This document shows, one piece after another, positions 1 through 8,796 of a stretch of DNA of 18,639 nt. The notes beneath the pieces were generated by a model that made no database searches, was not told the origin of the DNA, and worked only from the letters and a program-made list of their open reading frames with translations. Source of the stretch: MGIIb-O2 sp964003245 (lineage in GTDB: Archaea > Thermoplasmatota > Poseidoniia > Poseidoniales > Thalassarchaeaceae); assembly GCA_964003245.1 (NCBI GenBank), contig CAXFIU010000028.1, positions 1 to 18,639 on the forward strand, given 5' to 3'. A program made the position numbers and the translations under genes. Each line of letters starts with the position of its first letter. The first letter of the stretch is position 1.

Positions 1-488
1 GAATAATGAATGCTATTTCACCAATAGCAATAGCCTGTGGACAAGATTGGAGAGCCATCGAATCAGGAGCACATTCATACTGTGCTCATGAAAAACAGTA
101 CACATCAATGACTCATTGGGAAAAAGACGAAGATGGAAACCTAGTAGGAAGTATAGAATGCCCAATGGCAGTTGGATTAGTCGGAGGAGCAGTAAGGATA
201 CACCCCGGTGCTCAAACTAATGTTGCACTCTTGGGGATAAATAGTGCTGATGATTTAGCCAAAGTCATGGCAGCTGCAGGTATGGCGCAAAATTTAGGGG
301 CTTTGAGAGCGTTGGCTACTGTTGGAATACAAGCAGGACATATGAAACTACATTTGAAGAATATGATTAGTTCCGCAGGAGCAAAGGACGATGAAATTGA
401 TTTAGTAGCCAATATGGTCAAAGAAAGTGGAGATAGAATTACAATGGCTGCGGTAGAAAATGCTCTGAAAACTATTAGGAATAGATGA
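1..488 (+). CDS. mvaA: HMG-CoA reductase, class II (C-terminal part, 5' end outside window)
   Basis: Partial gene: the frame is open from base 3 to the left edge, so only about the last 160 of an expected 420-430 residues are here. The enzyme reduces HMG-CoA to mevalonate, the precursor of archaeal isoprenoid lipids. The fragment matches the class II (Pseudomonas mevalonii type) C-terminus as I remember it. It has GQDWRAIESGAH with the catalytic Asp (bases 45-47), THWEKDEDGNLVGSIE, PMAVGLVGGA, AQNLGALRALAT, and GHMKLHLKN with the catalytic His (bases 339-341). Class I archaeal enzymes end differently. Class II enzymes are known in Thermoplasmatota and Archaeoglobus and are usually explained by transfer from bacteria. 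The TGA stop is followed at once by an in-frame TAA. It converges on scpB with a 14-nt gap. Family is secure; class II is very likely. Confidence 0.93.
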   Translation, partial: IMNAISPIAIACGQDWRAIESGAHSYCAHEKQYTSMTHWEKDEDGNLVGSIECPMAVGLVGGAVRIHPGAQTNVALLGINSADDLAKVMAAAGMAQNLGALRALATVGIQAGHMKLHLKNMISSAGAKDDEIDLVANMVKESGDRITMAAVENALKTIRNR

Positions 489-502
489 TAAATCTAAATT
501 AT

Positions 503-1096
503 TTATTCCTCTTCCCCAGTGAATTCAGTTATTGACATCTGTTCTTCAGGAGCTAAAGAAGCTGCTAGTTGAGCGCTTGTAAGACCGGCCTTTGCCGCTT
601 CGGAACGGAACCATGTACGGACTGCACGATAATCTACTTCTGGGCAACCGAAGTACTCAGCGAATCTCCTAGTGGTGGTAAGACGCCTTGTTAAACCATC
701 TCTGCGCCTATCAATTAGACCTAAGTTTGCTAAATCTCTGACATGATCATAAGCCCTCTGCCCCAACATTTCAACTAATTGAGACTGGGCCATTGGCTGA
801 TGATAAGCAATTAAAGCAGCGGCAGGGAGAAGTCTTTGAGGAGTATCGGGACGGAAAGATTCTGGTAAGAATGGTGAAAGATTGGGGCGTACTTCAAAAA
901 TCCAACGTCCAGAAACTTCTGTTAATTGTAATGCTGAATCTTGCCTCCTCTTAATCCTAGATTGTAATTCTTCTAGAGCAGTTTGTACATCTTCAACTGA
1001 TTTTTCAACTGTCTGAGAAAGCTCTTCAGTAGACATTGAACGTCCAGAAGTGAACATTATTGCTTCGAGAATTACTGAAAGACTGGCTTCATTCAT
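503..1096 (-). CDS. scpB: Segregation and condensation protein ScpB
   Basis: 197 residues, the usual size for ScpB, the winged-helix (kite) subunit that dimerises and binds the middle of the kleisin ScpA in the SMC complex. The N-terminal half (SLSVILEAIMFTSGRSMSTEEL) fits the first winged helix. The segment from about residue 85 (RLLPAAALIAYHQPMAQSQL, then YDHVRDLANLGLI) is the conserved second winged helix, equivalent to the AL..IAY.QP..R.EI motif of bacterial ScpB. The C-terminus is acidic and probably flexible. It is the last gene of smc-scpA-scpB, and its ATG lies inside the end of scpA (8-base overlap), which suggests translational coupling. Family call is firm. Confidence 0.93.
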   Translation of the reverse strand: MNEASLSVILEAIMFTSGRSMSTEELSQTVEKSVEDVQTALEELQSRIKRRQDSALQLTEVSGRWIFEVRPNLSPFLPESFRPDTPQRLLPAAALIAYHQPMAQSQLVEMLGQRAYDHVRDLANLGLIDRRRDGLTRRLTTTRRFAEYFGCPEVDYRAVRTWFRSEAAKAGLTSAQLAASLAPEEQMSITEFTGEEE

Positions 1097-2093
1097 TGAA
1101 TAATAAGCCTCCTGGAATTTTAGATTTAGGATTTATTCTATTTGTCAAAGTAGAGAAATCATCATCATCTAAGTGTAGATTTTTTAGAGATATATTTCCT
1201 TCATTATCTTGGGAAACTTCGGCATAACCTCTATGAGTAAGGAACAAAGAAGAAACTAATGCTGTAACTTGAGCTTCGGATTCTGCCTCTTCTCGACTTA
1301 TCCCTGATCTGACTGAATTTTCTCTTAGAATATCTACTATTTTGCTAAGGTCTGTGGATTCGTTAGAAATTGTACGACTACGTAAAGCATTCCATGTCCT
1401 TTCGAGATCATCTTCTAGATTCTCAACATGCAAACTGCCTCCAAATCTCGCTCTTGCTTTCTCATTAGCCTCTCGTCTTTCTTTAGCAATTTGTTCTCTC
1501 ATCCTTTGCTCTTCTGAGAGTCTACCTGCTGCTTGCAACCCCATTAGAAGTTCTCCTAAAGTAACAGGTCTACCTTCTTCACGATGAATTCTTCCTTCAA
1601 ACATGCTGGGGAGAACTTCATCAGCTGCGCCTGTAAGCACTCCTACTGAGAAATTATAATCTTCATCCGAAAACTCACTCTCCCATGTTTCTTCGAACTC
1701 CCATGTATCATCAATCTCTTCTTCGATGAGCGACCTTTCTTGCCTCTCAATAAGTGAACTTGCTTGCCCCCTGAGTATTGACCATGCCATACGTACCAAA
1801 CGCCCACATGTAGGCAAATCGATATTTTCTGAATTACTTATTCTCTCTGTAAATAGATCTAAAAATACTGATAAATCAACATCCCACGGATCTAAATCGC
1901 TATTTTGAAACAATTGAAAAACTAATGCAACTGAACGATCGAATGGGTCAATTAAAAATTGATGTTCTGCTTCTTCTACTTTAGATAATTCTACCAATCT
2001 ATCTAGATAACGATTTGTTTCAAGATCTGTATCGCCTCCAAGTAATCGAGAAACTATATCATCTCTCATTGTAGAACCATCAAAAACAGACAA
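1089..2093 (-). CDS. scpA: Segregation and condensation protein ScpA (kleisin)
   Basis: 334 residues, longer than the roughly 250 typical of bacterial ScpA. The kleisin closes the SMC ring: its N-terminus binds one SMC neck and its C-terminal winged helix binds the other SMC head. The N-terminal kleisin motif is visible (FLIDPFDRSVALVFQLF, then LDPWDVDLSVFLDLF, about residues 46-85). A charged middle region (EEEIDDTWEFEETWESEFSDED) follows, and then a C-terminal winged helix (VTALVSSLFLTHRGYAEVSQ). I keep the TTG start because the near-consensus GAGGGGA lies 4 nt upstream and overlaps the end of smc. The alternative ATG at base 2069 (MRDDIVS) has a weaker site. Only 9 nt separate it from the smc stop, so the two are almost certainly co-transcribed. 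Confidence 0.92.
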   Translation of the reverse strand: MSVFDGSTMRDDIVSRLLGGDTDLETNRYLDRLVELSKVEEAEHQFLIDPFDRSVALVFQLFQNSDLDPWDVDLSVFLDLFTERISNSENIDLPTCGRLVRMAWSILRGQASSLIERQERSLIEEEIDDTWEFEETWESEFSDEDYNFSVGVLTGAADEVLPSMFEGRIHREEGRPVTLGELLMGLQAAGRLSEEQRMREQIAKERREANEKARARFGGSLHVENLEDDLERTWNALRSRTISNESTDLSKIVDILRENSVRSGISREEAESEAQVTALVSSLFLTHRGYAEVSQDNEGNISLKNLHLDDDDFSTLTNRINPKSKIPGGLLFNE

Positions 2094-2102
2094 TTAATCC
2101 CC

Positions 2103-5100
2103 TCACTCTACTTCTACTTCTGATGAGTCAGACTCTTCTAAATCGTTGTCAATATTGATATCTGAGATGGCTTGCTGAACTATATTAGCCTCCCCTATAT
2201 CTTCACTCCAATCCTCAGTTCTTTCCCTTAATGCTTCTAAATTCTTATTTTCAATGGGAGATAAATCCTCTGATTCTGGCAATTCATTCTCAATATCAAC
2301 ACCGGCTCTATCAGCGAGCCCTCCAAGTGATTTTGGGGCGCCAAGTGGCTCAGGTACTCTAGGCATTTGACTAGGATCTGGTAGTACTAGTTCGGAACGC
2401 TCCTCATCAGACTGTTTTCTGGCAGCCTCTTCTTTTTCTATCTCTTCACTCATTTGCAATGCGGCTGCACGATCGAAATCTGTGATTCTACGGCTGCAAC
2501 CATCACCTGCATGAGTAATGCCGATGTGATGATTCGCTAGATTAAGACTAACCTTTCTGAGTGTAACCATGATGAATTGAGCTCTTTGTGAACGCATTAA
2601 ACAAAGAGTAGCGATTAATTCTGAATTAAACGGATCTAGATTCTGATCTACCTCGTCGAAATAATAGAATGGACTAGGTTCGTAATCTTGGATTGCGAAT
2701 ATCAAAGCTAGAGCAGCCATAGACTTCTCTCCACCAGAAAGAAGATTTCTTCTAGTTTTACTATTCTTCCCAGGAGGCACACAATCCATCTCTAAACCAC
2801 CATCGAATGGATTTTTCTTATTTTCCAATCTTAAACTACCAATTCCACCGGGTTGTAATTTCTCGTAAACTCTGCTGAAATTTTTATTCACATGATCGAA
2901 TACCAGTAATAACCTCTTCTTTCTCTCAGATTCTAGTTTCTCTGCGATTCCAACAAGATCATCTCGACGCTGTCTTAGAATCTTTCCATCTTCTACAAGT
3001 CCTGCTATACGTTCAACTGCAACATCATATTGTTCTATTGCTAACATATTGACATCACCGAGATGACCGAGGCGCCTTTCAAGTCCCTGCACAACTTTTT
3101 GCGCCTCGGCCACAGTGGGTAATTGGATATCGGAAGATGGAATTTCAATATTCTCAGCTGCTAATTCGGCAATGATCTCATCTACTGCAGCCCTTTTCTG
3201 ATTTATCTGAATATTTAACTCCTCAATTCGTGAATTAAAAGTTTGACGTTTCTGAGATTTTGTTTCCAAAGAAGCCCTTAAACTGGCTCTTTCCTCTACT
3301 ATAGTATCCCTTCTCTGAGTTAAAATCTGTTGTTCTTCATTAAACTGGGAAGCCTGACTCTTTAGATCAACTAGTAAATCTCTAGACTTCTGAATTGATG
3401 TTTCGAGATTTGTTACTTCTTGTTCGGCTTCTTCTATCGATTTTTCTTTGGAAATTATCTGCCTTTCTAGTTCAGATAATCTGTCTGAAAGAATCTTCAG
3501 TCTTTCATTAGTACTAATTATAGAAGATTCAGATTGTAACTTAATCCTCTCAGCATCTGTCCTAGTTTTTTCTGCGTTACGAAGAATCTGGGAAAGGTGG
3601 TCAGGAGTATGATTTTGCAATAATTCCGCTGCGTTGGATCTAGATTCCAAAGCTTTGAGATATTTGTCATTGGCTTCGTCCGCATTAGATTTAGCTGAAT
3701 TGAATAAAGTATCAGAATCTGAAAGTTCTTTTCGTGCTGCTAAAACTTTCTTACCAATATCATCTACATCTTTCTGAGCTCTAGATAAATCAGATTTCCA
3801 TTCTCTTATTTTTACAGATTGATCGCTGTCATCTAAACCATGAATTTGGTCTCTTAATTCTTGTTGATTAGCTCTCAATTCCCTTAATGCTGCTTCGACT
3901 GTAGAATAAATCAAATTTGCCTCTTCCAACGCCCTTTCTAATTTTTCAGTCCCTAACTGCCCTGGAGTCCCTCCACCAAAACTGGGTTTCGAGGAACCTA
4001 CTGGAGAACCGCCCGTCATTGCTCCTGAGCCTTCTATGATATCTCCCTTCAGAGTAACCATTCTTGCTCCACCCATATTCTTTCTAGCTATATCCATAGA
4101 TTGGACTATCAGAGTATTTCTTGACGCGTACCTTACCGCAATGTCAATCTCTGAGTCATATTCTAATAAATCATGAGCGAAACCCAAAACTCCAGGATTT
4201 CTAGAAACAATCAAAGTGCGTCCTTGAGGTCTTGAAACGCTTAATTTATTCAAAGGGAGGAAGGTTGCACGACCTCCTCCATTGAGTCTTAGCCATTTTA
4301 TACATTCAGCTGCAACCTCATCATTAGTTACAACTATACTTCTAAGTCCATTTCCTAATGCTATGGCTAATGCATCCTCATGAATTGATTCTTTAGGAGA
4401 GCATAATTCACCCAAGGTTCCAAGAATTCCCTTTATCTCACCACTTTGCCTTAATTTAGAAAGTGCGGCAATTGTTATCGCAGATCCTGGACGGCTGGCT
4501 TTCGCTTCTTGACGCGCTCGAGCCTTGGCTAATGCTAAATCAGCGTCTCTAGCCTTAATCTCGGACCTATCTCTATCCTCTCGTAACTCAATTTCTTGTT
4601 TGGTTAATCTTTGTAGCTCATTTGCTAAATGTGTTCGATCAACTGCCTCGCCACCATTTTGAATATCCTCGCCCAATAACTCCAAGTCGTCTCTAGTTAG
4701 TGTTGCTTGTTCGTATTCTTCTTCTAGATCTGCTAATTTCTCAGAAGAAATTTGAGCATTTTGTTCTGCCCTATCAGATTCTAATTTAGCTTCAGAATAT
4801 TCTTGATGTAGTTCTGTCACCAATTCTGTGGCTTGGCCCAATGCACGATTCAAATCACGGCCAAGACGGTCGCCCGATTGGATTGCTTCTCTGGCTTGAC
4901 TTTCATCAATTGCCGCTTTTTCTAAATCTTCTTCGGACTGAGATAAATTTATTTCTGCACTCTCAAGTTCTTGGAGCGCGGTGTCATGAGCATCTTTGAC
5001 TCCAACATGATCTTCACGAATTCTCTCAATATCTTGATTTGTTAATTCGATAATTTTAGATTGATCACCAATCCGATCAGAATTGGTTTCAATGTCAATT

Positions 5101-6032
5101 TCGTGCTTACGGATGGTTTCAAGTAGTTCTTTAGCATCACCACTCATTATATCGTCTAAATCATCGCCAATTTGGACAAGTTCCTCATCATAATTCCCTA
5201 ACTCAATATTCCCATCCCTTATTTGCCCCGTTAGATCACCGACTTGTTTACTGTAATTTGAACGTTCTTCGCCAAGTAAACGAACTTCATCTATTCTATT
5301 TCTATGTCTTGACTGGTGTAATATAATCTTATTTTCATCTAATTCTTCTTTGATATCTTTGAACTTCAAAGCTTGTTGCCTTTCTTTCTCAAGGCCTTTG
5401 AGACGTTTTTTCTGTTCGTCCTCGAAAAGATCAATTGTCTCTATATTATTTTCAACAACTTTTCTCTGATTATTTGCACGGCGTATCTCATCATCATAAG
5501 CAGTGACGCCTGCAACTTCCTCTAATACGCCTCTCCTTTTATGTGGAGTCATTGTGGCTAAAGTAGTCACATCACCTTGTAACACAATATTATATCCGTC
5601 ACCATGTAAGCCTGCTTCTGCTAGAACTCTCCTCATTTCTGTAGCGGTGGAAGGGTTTCCGTTGATATAATATGAAGAAATAGTATCATTCTTGCGATTT
5701 AATCTAACTGAACGCGTAAATGAAACTTCTTCCGTCTCGATTCGTAATCTGCGACGGCCGTCTGCCTCTGGTTCATTTTTGAAAACAAGTGTTGCAGACA
5801 TATTCCTAGCGGCTTTACCTCTTCCGCCGCCATTGTAAATTAACTCAGAGACATTTGAAGCCCTAAGAGATCGAGTGGATTTAGGGCCAAGGACAAATTG
5901 TATTGCATCACCGCAATTAGATTTACCTGAGCCATTTGGACCCGTAATTGCAGTAAAGCCTTCTTCGAAAGGAATTACTATTTCTCCTCCGAAAGATTTG
6001 AAGTTTTCCAGTTCAATTCTTACTAGATGCAT
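2103..6032 (-). CDS. smc: Chromosome segregation ATPase SMC (condensin)
   Basis: About 1309 residues from this start. It is the ABC-type ATPase arm of condensin, which compacts and separates chromosomes. Seen in order: N-terminal head starting MHLVRIELENFKSF, Walker A GPNGSGKS, Q-loop region VLQGDV, a long coiled coil rich in E/K/R/L, and a hinge (GILGTLGELC to GSGAMTGGS, roughly residues 530-670). A second coiled coil follows, then the ABC signature LLSGGEKSMAALALIFA, Walker B FYYFDEVDQNLDP, and VTLRKVSLNLA. All ATPase motifs look intact. After the head comes an acidic tail of about 125 residues, making it longer than the usual 1170-1190. I prefer the ATG at 6032 because family members start there and GGTGA lies 4 nt upstream; the open frame runs on to an ATG at 6089 with no such site. 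It is the first gene of the smc-scpA-scpB operon. Confidence 0.96.
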   Translation of the reverse strand: MHLVRIELENFKSFGGEIVIPFEEGFTAITGPNGSGKSNCGDAIQFVLGPKSTRSLRASNVSELIYNGGGRGKAARNMSATLVFKNEPEADGRRRLRIETEEVSFTRSVRLNRKNDTISSYYINGNPSTATEMRRVLAEAGLHGDGYNIVLQGDVTTLATMTPHKRRGVLEEVAGVTAYDDEIRRANNQRKVVENNIETIDLFEDEQKKRLKGLEKERQQALKFKDIKEELDENKIILHQSRHRNRIDEVRLLGEERSNYSKQVGDLTGQIRDGNIELGNYDEELVQIGDDLDDIMSGDAKELLETIRKHEIDIETNSDRIGDQSKIIELTNQDIERIREDHVGVKDAHDTALQELESAEINLSQSEEDLEKAAIDESQAREAIQSGDRLGRDLNRALGQATELVTELHQEYSEAKLESDRAEQNAQISSEKLADLEEEYEQATLTRDDLELLGEDIQNGGEAVDRTHLANELQRLTKQEIELREDRDRSEIKARDADLALAKARARQEAKASRPGSAITIAALSKLRQSGEIKGILGTLGELCSPKESIHEDALAIALGNGLRSIVVTNDEVAAECIKWLRLNGGGRATFLPLNKLSVSRPQGRTLIVSRNPGVLGFAHDLLEYDSEIDIAVRYASRNTLIVQSMDIARKNMGGARMVTLKGDIIEGSGAMTGGSPVGSSKPSFGGGTPGQLGTEKLERALEEANLIYSTVEAALRELRANQQELRDQIHGLDDSDQSVKIREWKSDLSRAQKDVDDIGKKVLAARKELSDSDTLFNSAKSNADEANDKYLKALESRSNAAELLQNHTPDHLSQILRNAEKTRTDAERIKLQSESSIISTNERLKILSDRLSELERQIISKEKSIEEAEQEVTNLETSIQKSRDLLVDLKSQASQFNEEQQILTQRRDTIVEERASLRASLETKSQKRQTFNSRIEELNIQINQKRAAVDEIIAELAAENIEIPSSDIQLPTVAEAQKVVQGLERRLGHLGDVNMLAIEQYDVAVERIAGLVEDGKILRQRRDDLVGIAEKLESERKKRLLLVFDHVNKNFSRVYEKLQPGGIGSLRLENKKNPFDGGLEMDCVPPGKNSKTRRNLLSGGEKSMAALALIFAIQDYEPSPFYYFDEVDQNLDPFNSELIATLCLMRSQRAQFIMVTLRKVSLNLANHHIGITHAGDGCSRRITDFDRAAALQMSEEIEKEEAARKQSDEERSELVLPDPSQMPRVPEPLGAPKSLGGLADRAGVDIENELPESEDLSPIENKNLEALRERTEDWSEDIGEANIVQQAISDINIDNDLEESDSSEVEVE

Positions 6033-6036
6033 CCCA

Positions 6037-6041
6037 TCACC
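6037..6041 (-). promoter_or_regulatory. Ribosome binding site deciding the smc start
   Basis: GGTGA on the minus strand, 4 nt upstream of the ATG at 6032. The same core and spacing precede other genes here (nadB, atpF; 5 nt for atpB and atpC). It supports the short smc start over the ATG at 6089, which has only a pyrimidine-rich CTCCTC-type sequence upstream. Confidence 0.6.
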
Positions 6042-6089
6042 GTGTAATATCAGCAATTTATCGCCGACATCATTAATCGGCTGCTGCAT

Positions 6090-6229
6090 TTTACTCTATG
6101 AACATTGAGGAGAACTTGGGCGCTATGCCACGAAAAAAAGACCTATTTTCCAAAGCCGAAAATGATTTACAATAAGCGAAGATTCATTGACAACTAGTTC
6201 ATGGAAGTATCATGAGCGACGGAGCCCTT
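6090..6229. promoter_or_regulatory. Divergent promoter region between smc and nadB
   Basis: This is the only divergent gap in the window, so promoters in both directions must lie in or next to it. On the + strand the best TATA-like stretch is TTTACAATAA (about 6168-6177), which would place a transcript start near 6197-6202 and give nadB a leader of about 40 nt. On the - strand an A-rich GGAAAATAGG (about 6142-6151) is a weak candidate for smc. Neither is a textbook TATA/BRE pair, so the boxes are tentative while the location is secure. No hairpin or riboswitch-like fold is apparent. Confidence 0.45.
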
Positions 6230-6234
6230 GGTGA
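6230..6234 (+). promoter_or_regulatory. Ribosome binding site deciding the nadB start
   Basis: GGTGA, 4 nt upstream of the ATG at 6239. It lies inside the longer open frame that begins at 6212, so it argues that the nine extra residues of that frame are not translated. Confidence 0.6.
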
Positions 6235-6238
6235 ATTA

Positions 6239-7849
6239 ATGCCGACCGTTGACATAGCTGTAATAGGTTCAGGTATTGCGGGATTATTCTTAGCAAACCG
6301 TTGTGCTGAAAAAGGATTGAAGGTCGCTTTGATAACGAAAAAAAGTATCACTACATCAAATACAAATTGGGCTCAAGGTGGAATTGCAGGAGTTCTAGAT
6401 CCAAATGATGAACTGGCTATAGAAGCACACGTACAAGATACATTATCATCAGGTGCAGGTTTGTGCGATGAAAAAGTAGTGAGGTCAGTAGTCTTAGAGG
6501 CTGCGGATAGAATTAGAGATTTAGAAAATCATGGAGTTCGTTTCGATAAAAATCAGAATGGAGAATATGATAGAGTGAGAGAAGGCGGACATTCTAATCG
6601 AAGAATCTTGCATTCAAAAGATGCAACAGGAGCAGAAATCGAGAGAGCTCTTACAAAATTCGCATCTAATGAGGTTGATGAGAATTTTAAGATATATGAG
6701 AATTGGATGGCTGTAGATTTAATTCAGAGAGAACATGGTAATCCAAAAAAAGGAGTAATTGGATTGTGGTGTCTATCTCCTTCGGGGAAAGTGCACACAA
6801 TGCCTGCCAAAGCAATAATTCTAGCAACTGGAGGAGTAGGGTTCCTACATTCTTCTACTACCAATCCATCAATTGCAACTGGTGACGGAGTAGCAATGGC
6901 ATTCCGATCCGGCGCAGAAATTAAAGACATTGAGTTCATTCAATTTCATCCAACTTCTCTAGTAAACGATGAATCCAAACCATTCCTAATTACAGAAGCA
7001 ATGAGAGGGAAAGGCGCGGTCCTAATGATGGTTGAAGATTACCGGAAATGGATATCATCAAAGAATAAATCTCCTGAAGAGTTTTCGTTTATGTGGAAAT
7101 ATTGTGATGAAGGATCCCTAGGGACAAGAGATGTCGTCGCTAGAGCAATAGACTCAGAACTTAAAAAAACGGGAGATAAAAATGCTCTACTAATTACCGA
7201 GCATCTAAACAGAAAGGAATTGATAGAAGAATTTCCCAATATAGATAAGAAACTATTATCCCATGGCATAAAATTGGGAATTGACCCAATACCAGTAATT
7301 CCTGCTGCACATTATATGGTTGGTGGAATTAACGTAGATTATTCAGGTAGAGCGAAGTTAGATGATGGAGTGATGCCCGGCTTGTATGCCATTGGAGAAG
7401 TTGCTAGGACTGGTTTACACGGGGCAAATCGTCTTGCATCAAATAGCCTACTTGAGGCTGTTGTTTATTCTGAAAGAGCTGCTAGAGATTTGATTCAATT
7501 AGCAGCAAAAGATGAATTACAGAAAATACCAAACAATTTCCCGTTTTGGCGAGCTGATGAATTAAAAGTAATGTCAGAACATTCTCCACTTCGAGCAGAT
7601 TTACAAGCCTTAAGAACAACTATGACAATGGACGTAGGAATAGTAAAGAATAATTACAGATTGAAGAGAGCGAAGAGAAGAGTCATACATTTGGAAGGAG
7701 AAGTAAAGAGAATTTGGGAATCTTGTAAACCAACTCAGGATTTGGTTGAATTGAGAAATCTCATAGAAGTTGCAAAACTTGTAGTTGAAGGATCTATTAA
7801 TAGAAAGCAAAATGTCGGGCTCCACTACAATCAAGATTTAGAAAGTTAA
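6239..7849 (+). CDS. nadB: L-aspartate oxidase NadB
   Basis: 536 residues from the chosen ATG, normal for NadB. The FAD enzyme oxidises L-aspartate to iminoaspartate, which NadA condenses with dihydroxyacetone phosphate to quinolinate for NAD synthesis. Seen: the N-terminal dinucleotide fold DIAVIGSGIAGLFLANR (GSGIAG at residues 10-15), TNWAQGGIAGV, the active-site stretch EGGHSNRRILHSKDATG near residue 115, EFIQFHPTSL, EAMRGKGA, AAHYMVGGI, and GANRLASNSLLEAV at the FAD end. A helical C-terminal domain follows, as in NadB and the related SdhA/FrdA. The HSNRRILH segment and the absence of the SdhA covalent-FAD region and succinate dehydrogenase neighbours favour NadB. The longer start at 6212 adds only MSDGALGEL and has no ribosome site. 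nadA and nadC are not in the window. Its stop overlaps that of convergent panE. Confidence 0.95.
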   Translation: MPTVDIAVIGSGIAGLFLANRCAEKGLKVALITKKSITTSNTNWAQGGIAGVLDPNDELAIEAHVQDTLSSGAGLCDEKVVRSVVLEAADRIRDLENHGVRFDKNQNGEYDRVREGGHSNRRILHSKDATGAEIERALTKFASNEVDENFKIYENWMAVDLIQREHGNPKKGVIGLWCLSPSGKVHTMPAKAIILATGGVGFLHSSTTNPSIATGDGVAMAFRSGAEIKDIEFIQFHPTSLVNDESKPFLITEAMRGKGAVLMMVEDYRKWISSKNKSPEEFSFMWKYCDEGSLGTRDVVARAIDSELKKTGDKNALLITEHLNRKELIEEFPNIDKKLLSHGIKLGIDPIPVIPAAHYMVGGINVDYSGRAKLDDGVMPGLYAIGEVARTGLHGANRLASNSLLEAVVYSERAARDLIQLAAKDELQKIPNNFPFWRADELKVMSEHSPLRADLQALRTTMTMDVGIVKNNYRLKRAKRRVIHLEGEVKRIWESCKPTQDLVELRNLIEVAKLVVEGSINRKQNVGLHYNQDLES

Positions 7850-8796
7850 TCAAAGCTTGATGATTTTTCGATACCTTTTACCAAACCGTGCAATATAGCA
7901 TTGCAAGGAGTTGGAATGCCTTCTGCTTCTCCTCGCATAACTACAGCACCACATAATGAATCAATCTCTGTTTCTCTACCAGCCATAATATCTTGAAGCA
8001 TTGAACATCGATTATCAGGAGATATTGAGACAACTTCTCTGAGATAAGTTTCCAATTCAATATCACCTAAATCAACCCCGCTGGCACGAGCAACGGTTGC
8101 TGCTTCTCGCATCGCCTGCATCGCCTGTTGCCAAAGTGAGTTTACCTCTAGAAGTGCACCATTTCTCACACCAGCAATAGTGCAGACTGGATTAATTGCA
8201 ACATTAATTAGTAATTTTTTCCACAATATTTGTTTAATATTATCAGATCTAGAAGCATTTAATTCGGCATCATTAAGAATATGTAAAATAGATTCAATAT
8301 ATACATCACCTCTCTTATCCAATGGGCCGAGAATAATCTCACCTCGCCCTACCCAATTTACTTCACCCCCACTATTTCGCCAAGCAGCATGTGTAATTGA
8401 ACCAACAATTACTCTATCGCTACCAACTTTGTGGGCTAATAACTCCGCATTACCAAGTCCATTCTGAATAGTTAAAACACAACCATTTTCGCTGACTAAT
8501 TCTGAGGCAAGCTCAGATAAAGTATGATTATCGACTGTTTTACCACAAACTATCGCGATGTCACAAGTATTTCGTATCTGTCCAGGGATAGGACCTGAAT
8601 TGCTATTGACAAGTAAATATCTTTCACTAGGGACTACTTCAATACTACCTTCAGGAGTGTGCAATACCAGCCCTAAATCTGAAAGATTGGATGAAGTATT
8701 GCCCCTAGATATACAAACTATATCGACATCGGTGTCTGCTAATGCCCCAAGAATAATGCCACCAACTGAGCCAACCCCAATGATAGCTATTCTCAA
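7846..8796 (-). CDS. panE: 2-dehydropantoate 2-reductase (ketopantoate reductase)
   Basis: About 316 residues from a TTG start. It reduces ketopantoate to pantoate with NADPH in coenzyme A synthesis. The N-terminal Rossmann motif reads MRIAIIGVGSVGGI (GVGSVG at residues 7-12). Residues equivalent to the E. coli PanE active site are all present: the Lys in CGKTVDN (K72), the Asn in QNGLGN (N98), the Lys and Asn in LWKKLLINVAINP (K176, N180, N184), the Ser in CSMLQDI (S244) and the Glu in TEID (E256). The open frame runs to an ATG at 8820, but GGAGGTT sits 7-8 nt before the TTG at 8796, and that TTG overlaps the TGA of the upstream gene as TTGA. The shorter form also begins exactly where the family begins. 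Coupled translation with the M50-like gene is likely; a functional link between them is not evident. Confidence 0.93.
   Translation of the reverse strand: MRIAIIGVGSVGGIILGALADTDVDIVCISRGNTSSNLSDLGLVLHTPEGSIEVVPSERYLLVNSNSGPIPGQIRNTCDIAIVCGKTVDNHTLSELASELVSENGCVLTIQNGLGNAELLAHKVGSDRVIVGSITHAAWRNSGGEVNWVGRGEIILGPLDKRGDVYIESILHILNDAELNASRSDNIKQILWKKLLINVAINPVCTIAGVRNGALLEVNSLWQQAMQAMREAATVARASGVDLGDIELETYLREVVSISPDNRCSMLQDIMAGRETEIDSLCGAVVMRGEAEGIPTPCNAILHGLVKGIEKSSSFD

Noticed and set aside
3200..5400. Low-complexity E/K/L-rich coding as a possible repeat region
   Set aside because: The pattern is the coiled coil of SMC on either side of the hinge, not a DNA repeat.
6033..6089. N-terminal extension of SMC (MQQPINDVG...)
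   Set aside because: No ribosome site precedes the ATG at 6089, whereas GGTGA precedes the ATG at 6032, where family members begin. A leaderless transcript from 6089 cannot be fully excluded.
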